A DNA stretch of 64,000 nucleotides from Bacteroidota bacterium. GTDB lineage: Bacteria; Bacteroidota; Bacteroidia; Chitinophagales; Saprospiraceae. Shown here one piece after another: positions 60,008 through 64,000 of this stretch (within the stretch, counting starts at the first letter, position 1; every line of letters starts with the position of its first letter). The notes below the pieces were generated by a model. It was given only the letters and a program-made list of their open reading frames with translations, was not told the DNA's origin and did not search any database. A program made the translations under genes and the position numbers. The DNA lies in contig JASBVF010000055.1 of NCBI GenBank assembly GCA_030147525.1, positions 124,001 through 188,000 of the forward strand. Reading direction: 5' to 3'.

Positions 60008-60595
60008 ATGAAAAGGACTCTCGTCAACGTCGCTATCAGTTTGCTTGAGGATGCCAAGTGGTACCTTGACCGCCTTCCGCAATCCTCCTACACCCACAAG
60101 CTGCCACGGCTTTCCGGAGCCTCCATCGGCACTCATACCCGTCATTTTATTGAAAATTTTCAGGCTTTGACCGAGGCGCTCCGGCAGGTTCAAACTCAGC
60201 CGGATGTTGTGTTGAATTACGATTGTTACAGTTACGCCGGTGCGATCTGCGAGCAGCCGGGAATTGCAAGCCGTTGCATCACTGCACTGATAGAAGAAAT
60301 TCCCATGCTGATGCACAATGAGATCCGCTGGTTGGAAAATACGAATTTGCTTGTGGAGCGCCTGGTGGTAATCCCTACCACTTTTGAGCGGGAATTACTT
60401 TGGAATATCGAGCATACGCTTCATCATTTTGCCATGATCAAAATAGGTCTGGCCGTCGTGGCTCCGTGTCTCGAGGTGCCGGCTCATTTTGGTGTTGCTC
60501 CGTCGTTTTCATCCGGGCAGAGCAATTACCTGCAATTGTACAGGAATCGCCCTGCTTTATTTGAAGCTGAATGGGGAGCCGGGGCTGTAGTTTGA
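60008..60595 (+). CDS. DinB-like metal-binding four-helix protein, copy 1
   Basis: 195 residues. GASIGTHTRHFIENFQAL and LLWNIEHTLHHFAMIKIGL supply His residues at DinB/YfiT-type positions, followed by CLEVPAHFG. Members bind a divalent metal; some act as thiol S-transferases. It is about the same length and motif order as copy 2. Confidence 0.82.
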   Translation: MKRTLVNVAISLLEDAKWYLDRLPQSSYTHKLPRLSGASIGTHTRHFIENFQALTEALRQVQTQPDVVLNYDCYSYAGAICEQPGIASRCITALIEEIPMLMHNEIRWLENTNLLVERLVVIPTTFERELLWNIEHTLHHFAMIKIGLAVVAPCLEVPAHFGVAPSFSSGQSNYLQLYRNRPALFEAEWGAGAVV

Positions 60596-60829
60596 GCGGA
60601 GATTCAATTTGTATTTGCATAGAATTAAAATAATGAAAATCAACTGCTTAGGAGGCTTTCAGCCCTGCAATTAAAAAATGATTAAAAAGATGACTTTTAT
60701 TTTAATCAACTATTAATTAGCGAATTGCAATCGGGGCAAATTTTTTGACAAGGACAAGTTATTCACCAGTTACCTGTCAACTCCGTCCGCCAAACCCTCC
60801 TGAGCAGTAACTTAAACATCTTTAAAATC

Positions 60830-61411
60830 ATGAGTTTATCGCTTGTAAACATTACGATTGAAATGCTTCGGGATGCCGTTTGGTACCTTGAAAGAATCTG
60901 TGATACGGCTTACGTTCAGCCCCTGCCGAAGTTGTCGGGTGCTACCATCGGGCAACATACCCGGCACATCGTGAGTCATTACCAAAGCCTGAGTCAGGCT
61001 ATGCGGGCTGCCGGTTCGGAGCAGGATGTAACACTGAATTACAATTCGCATTGCAATTATATCGCCATTGAAAACTCCCCCAGGGTAGCACTGGCTGCCA
61101 TTGATGATATTATCATGACCTTGCCAAGGTTGTCGGGGAAACGTACTTTCTGGGTGGAAAACAACAGTATTTCCGATGATGAAATGGTATTGATCCCTAC
61201 GAATGGCGACCGGGAATTACTGTTCAATATTGAACATACGCTGCATCATTTCGAGTTGATCAGGATTGGATTGAACATTGTAGCACCCTGCCTTGAACTA
61301 CCGGCTCATTTTGGGCTGAAGCCCCAGGCGAAGAAAGCTGTGGATGCTACCATGCCTTTGCTCCGCACTATTCATACTGCGCAAATCAGCGAGCAGAGGA
61401 TGGTCGTTTGA
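60830..61411 (+). CDS. DinB-like metal-binding four-helix protein, copy 2
   Basis: 193 residues. GATIGQHTRHIVSHYQSLSQAM and LLFNIEHTLHHFELIRIGL, then CLELPAHFG, line up with copy 1 from end to end. The gap between them is 234 bases with A/T-rich sequence and no gene. Divergence in the middle suggests an old duplication with specialised targets. Confidence 0.82.
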   Translation: MSLSLVNITIEMLRDAVWYLERICDTAYVQPLPKLSGATIGQHTRHIVSHYQSLSQAMRAAGSEQDVTLNYNSHCNYIAIENSPRVALAAIDDIIMTLPRLSGKRTFWVENNSISDDEMVLIPTNGDRELLFNIEHTLHHFELIRIGLNIVAPCLELPAHFGLKPQAKKAVDATMPLLRTIHTAQISEQRMVV

Positions 61412-61463
61412 GTACGTGATATATTACTGAAAACCGATCTTAAAATTAGTTTTAAAGGTAACT

Positions 61464-61500
61464 TTAGCCGGTCCGCCACGTGCAGAACCGGCTATTTTTA
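61464..61500 (+). terminator. Terminator of DinB copy 2
   Basis: AGCCGGT (61466-61472) pairs with ACCGGCT (61487-61493), followed by ATTTTTA. Confidence 0.7.
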
Positions 61501-61655
61501 TGTCTCTTTTTCCCCTTCGCCTGCAATTGGACAAACATCCGGTCCTGCATTTTTCTCGTATTTACATAGAACTTTTACCAACAGATGATCTTTTACCAAA
61601 AAACTTAATCTATCGAAATCAGTTGTTACATCAACAATCATTTAAAAAAAGAATT

Positions 61656-62756
61656 ATGAAACAACTTAGTGTGCTTATCGCACTTCTCCTGTTGGTATTG
61701 TTCAATGCCTGTGCTCAAAAAAGCCAGGTTTCTCATCCTACCAACCTGCCACCTGTCATCACCGATCCGGCCAAATACAATAAACTTACGGCAAACGAGG
61801 CCGGTATCATTCTGCACAAAGGAACCGAGCGGGCTTTTACAGGTGACTATTACAACACCAAAAAAGAAGGAATTTATATTTGCAAACAGTGTAACAATCC
61901 ACTGTTCCGCTCTTCTGACAAGTTTGACTCCGGTACTGGCTGGCCCAGCTTTGATGATTACATTCCCGGTGGAGTTGAGGAAGTTCCGGATGCTGACGGC
62001 TATCGGACTGAAATCGTTTGCGCCAATTGCGGCGGACACCTCGGGCACGTTTTTATGAATGAAGGTTTCACCGACAAACAAACCCGCCATTGCGCCAACT
62101 CAGCCAGTTTGCAATTCATTCAGGGAAAACCTTTGTCCAAAAAAACAGCAAGAAATGAAAACTCGGAGGTGCAGCGCATCAGCGACTACATCGCCGGGCA
62201 GGGTTATGAAAAGTATGCCGTAGCCACCTTTGCCGGCGGCTGTTTCTGGTGCACGGAGGCTGCTTTCGAGCGTATCCAGGGCGTCGTGGATGTCATCAGC
62301 GGGTATTCAGGCGGCAAGGAAAAATACCCCACCTACGAGCAGGTCGGGGGTGGCAGAACGGATCACGCTGAGGCCATCCAAATTTATTTCGACCCGGCTC
62401 AGGTGAGTTTCGAGACGCTGCTGGATGTGTTTTTCGTGGCGCATGACCCGACACAGCTCAACCGCCAGGGACCTGATGTAGGCAGACAGTATCGCTCCGC
62501 CATTTTTTACCAAAATGAAGAACAAAAAAAGGCGGCAGAAACTGCCATGAAAAAACTGGGTGATTCCGGCCAATTCAGTGACCCCATCGTCACGGAATTG
62601 AAGCCGTACACGGAGTTCTGGACGGCTGAAGGCTACCATCAGGATTACTATCCGAATCATCCTGAAAATCCTTACGTACAGCGGGTGAGTAAGCCAAAGG
62701 TGGAAAAAGTAGAGAAGAAATTCGCAGCTATTTTGAAAGCGGAATACCGGAAATAA
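61656..62756 (+). CDS. msrAB: Exported MsrB-MsrA methionine sulfoxide reductase fusion
   Basis: 366 residues from ATG 61656. Lipoprotein signal (LFNACAQ). MsrB comes first (about 45-160): Zn CxxC at CKQC and CANCGGHLGH, catalytic HCANSASLQF. MsrA follows (about 180-366): GGCFWCTEAAFERIQGV with catalytic Cys, GRTDHAEAI, and YHQDYY. It repairs R- and S-methionine sulfoxide outside the cytoplasm; the order B-A is less common than A-B. It adds to the oxidative-stress theme. Start chosen at the lipoprotein signal. Confidence 0.95.
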   Translation: MKQLSVLIALLLLVLFNACAQKSQVSHPTNLPPVITDPAKYNKLTANEAGIILHKGTERAFTGDYYNTKKEGIYICKQCNNPLFRSSDKFDSGTGWPSFDDYIPGGVEEVPDADGYRTEIVCANCGGHLGHVFMNEGFTDKQTRHCANSASLQFIQGKPLSKKTARNENSEVQRISDYIAGQGYEKYAVATFAGGCFWCTEAAFERIQGVVDVISGYSGGKEKYPTYEQVGGGRTDHAEAIQIYFDPAQVSFETLLDVFFVAHDPTQLNRQGPDVGRQYRSAIFYQNEEQKKAAETAMKKLGDSGQFSDPIVTELKPYTEFWTAEGYHQDYYPNHPENPYVQRVSKPKVEKVEKKFAAILKAEYRK

Positions 62757-62784
62757 GCGCAAACCCAGCGCCTTACAAAGTTTC

Positions 62785-62830
62785 AGTCCCCGCAGATTTC
62801 CTGAATGGTAAACCTGCGGGGACTTTCATT
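62785..62830. terminator. Bidirectional terminator-type hairpin
   Basis: AGTCCCCGCAG (62785-62795) pairs with CTGCGGGGACT (62814-62824), then TTCATT. It lies between the convergent msrAB and ABC genes. Confidence 0.75.
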
Positions 62831-62839
62831 TCCGGTAGG

Positions 62840-63526
62840 TCAGTGCTGAACCACGTCCGTGCCAATTTTACCATCCACCAGCGTCACCACCCGCTTTGCA
62901 CGGTCGATCACCCGGCTGTCGTGGGTTGAAAAAACGAAGGTGATGCCCTCTTCCCGGTTCAGTTTTTCCATGATGTCCAGCAGGTTGGAGGCGGAAGCGC
63001 TGTCGAGATTGGCAGTTGGTTCGTCGGCCAGGATAAAAGCGGGCTTCGGAGCAAGGGCACGGGCGACGGCCACCCGCTGTTGCTGGCCGCCGGAAAGCTG
63101 GGAGGGTCGCACATTTTTTTTCTCGGAAAGTCCCACCGATTCAAGCAGTTCTGCCACCCGTTTGTCCCGTTCGGCTTTTGGTCTTTTTTGCAAAAGCATG
63201 ACGAACTCAGTGTTCTCCGCTACCGTTAGCACGGGGATGAGGTTGTAGCTTTGAAACACAAATCCGATTTTCTTTTGCCTGAAATCAATCAGTTGATTGT
63301 CCGTGAGGTTAGCGATTTCCTCTCCATCCACCCGAATGACCCCGTCGCTGGGCCGGTCGAGGCCCCCGATGATGTTCAGCAGCGTCGTTTTACCGGAACC
63401 TGATGGCCCCACGATGGCCGTGAACTCGCCTTTTTCAATGGTCAGGTCCACACCCTGCAGGGCGTTCACCGGCACGGTGTCGGGGTTGTAAACTTTCGTC
63501 AGATTTTTTGCTTCAATGACGGACAT
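62840..63526 (-). CDS. ABC transporter ATP-binding protein (LolD/MacB type)
   Basis: 228 residues from ATG 63526. Walker A GPSGSGKTT, signature LSGGQQQRVAVARAL, Walker B ILADEPTANLD, and H-loop STHD. VFQSYNLIPVLTVAENTEF is the Q-loop. The LolD/MacB/FtsE family size fits. It powers the permease directly upstream (63614-64000); the substrate may be a lipoprotein or peptide. Confidence 0.94.
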   Translation of the reverse strand: MSVIEAKNLTKVYNPDTVPVNALQGVDLTIEKGEFTAIVGPSGSGKTTLLNIIGGLDRPSDGVIRVDGEEIANLTDNQLIDFRQKKIGFVFQSYNLIPVLTVAENTEFVMLLQKRPKAERDKRVAELLESVGLSEKKNVRPSQLSGGQQQRVAVARALAPKPAFILADEPTANLDSASASNLLDIMEKLNREEGITFVFSTHDSRVIDRAKRVVTLVDGKIGTDVVQH

Positions 63527-63613
63527 GGATGATTGTTTGATTGTTATAATGGTTTGATTGTTCGGTGGCCCGATTGTTTTCAACAATTAAACAATCAAAC
63601 CATCCAACAATCA
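63527..63613. repeat. Inverted array of GATTGTTT / AAACAATC repeats
   Basis: The left arm GATGATTGTTTGATTGTTAT... pairs with ...AATTAAACAATCAAACCATC and CAACAATCATC on the right. It lies between the permease and ATP-binding genes of one operon. Confidence 0.8.
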
Positions 63614-64000
63614 TCAGATTTTATGCAATGCCTCCACGGGTTGCAGTTTCACTGCTTTTTTCGCCGGATACAACGAGGCCAGCAGCGTGGTGATGAAAAC
63701 GGCAATGGCAATCCGGAGGTAAAGACCGGCATCGAGTACGGGGAATATTGTCGTACTGATACCGAAGCGCTCCAATCCTCTCGCAAAGGCCGAAAGGTCG
63801 ATCCCGACATCCTGTAAGAGGAATACCGTGAGGAACCCAAGTCCAAGACCAAGCGGCGCTGCCACCGAGCCAAGAAACATGGTTTCGAGTACGATCATGC
63901 TGAAAATCCTGCCCTTGTTCATGCCGATCGCCATCAGCATGCCCAATTCTTTGTAGCGCTCCAGTACGGCCATCAGCATGGTGTTGATGATGCCGAAAAT
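63614..64000 (-). CDS. ABC transporter permease (FtsX/MacB type), C-terminal part
   Basis: The frame is open to the right edge; the last 129 codons are present. GIINTMLMAVLERYKELGMLMAIG is the coupling region before the last helices, and SLYPAKKAVKLQPVEAL is the conserved end of FtsX permeases. Three membrane helices are seen. It works with the ATPase 87 bases downstream. Confidence 0.92.
   Translation of the reverse strand: MFGIINTMLMAVLERYKELGMLMAIGMNKGRIFSMIVLETMFLGSVAAPLGLGLGFLTVFLLQDVGIDLSAFARGLERFGISTTIFPVLDAGLYLRIAIAVFITTLLASLYPAKKAVKLQPVEALHKI

Overview
The window comes from a Bacteroidota chromosome, most likely Saprospiraceae or a close relative. The evidence is a TonB-dependent receptor with a carboxypeptidase-like N-terminal domain, three secreted proteins with Por (type IX) features or Bacteroidota-only lipoprotein families, start codons preceded by A/T-rich stretches instead of Shine-Dalgarno sequences, and several promoters with the Bacteroidota -7 box TAnnTTTG (the one before the tRNA pair has TTG-N19-TAnnTTTG). 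No phage, transposase, CRISPR array or plasmid function was seen.

Layout. 0-6 kb: an AraC-like regulator cut by the left edge, a divergent TonB receptor, then a hydrolase / Vat-like acetyltransferase / metallophosphatase run. 6-10 kb: aldo/keto reductase, a vWA (YfbK-type) surface protein and an NAD(P)-binding protein on the minus strand. 10-18 kb: a bacterial eRF1-like (baeRF) protein, a sucrose-phosphate-synthase-like glycosyltransferase paired with an unusual phosphatase-glycosidase fusion, and a large DUF3352-type protein. 18-26 kb: panB, a T9SS protein, mltG, a thioredoxin-like protein, a polytopic membrane protein, a lipoprotein and an M28 peptidase. 26-30 kb: tRNA-Val, tRNA-Pro, a CPA1 antiporter and small hypothetical genes, one with a frameshift. 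30-46 kb: a dense redox/stress region with DoxX, AraC, Crp/Fnr, an ECF sigma and anti-sigma pair, two peroxiredoxin-type proteins, a sigma-54 activator with a near-consensus sigma-54 promoter and paired palindromic enhancers beside it, an AhpD-like protein, isochorismatase, NTF2-like, DsrE-like, FMN split-barrel, ferredoxin reductase and deaminase genes, then DUF3179 and an outer-membrane protein. 46-48 kb: hypD-hypE. 48-59 kb: a 1,695-residue secreted protein with two glycosidase-like modules, a DUF4382 lipoprotein, an outer-membrane barrel, an M14 peptidase and a P1 peptidase. 59-64 kb: tandem DinB-like paralogues, a secreted MsrB-MsrA fusion and an ABC transporter that runs off the right edge.

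How it fits together. The best candidate for an undescribed system is the 30-46 kb redox region. It has (i) a local sigma-54 circuit, activator 36397-38328 to palindromes 38333-38367 to promoter 38445-38459 to the AhpD-like gene 38508-39047, and (ii) several TGTC-N8-GACA palindromes near a Crp/Fnr protein whose recognition helix reads RQT, as in CooA-type regulators. A second recurring signal is a set of intergenic inverted arrays of imperfect 7-8 bp repeats, present at nine or more gene junctions.
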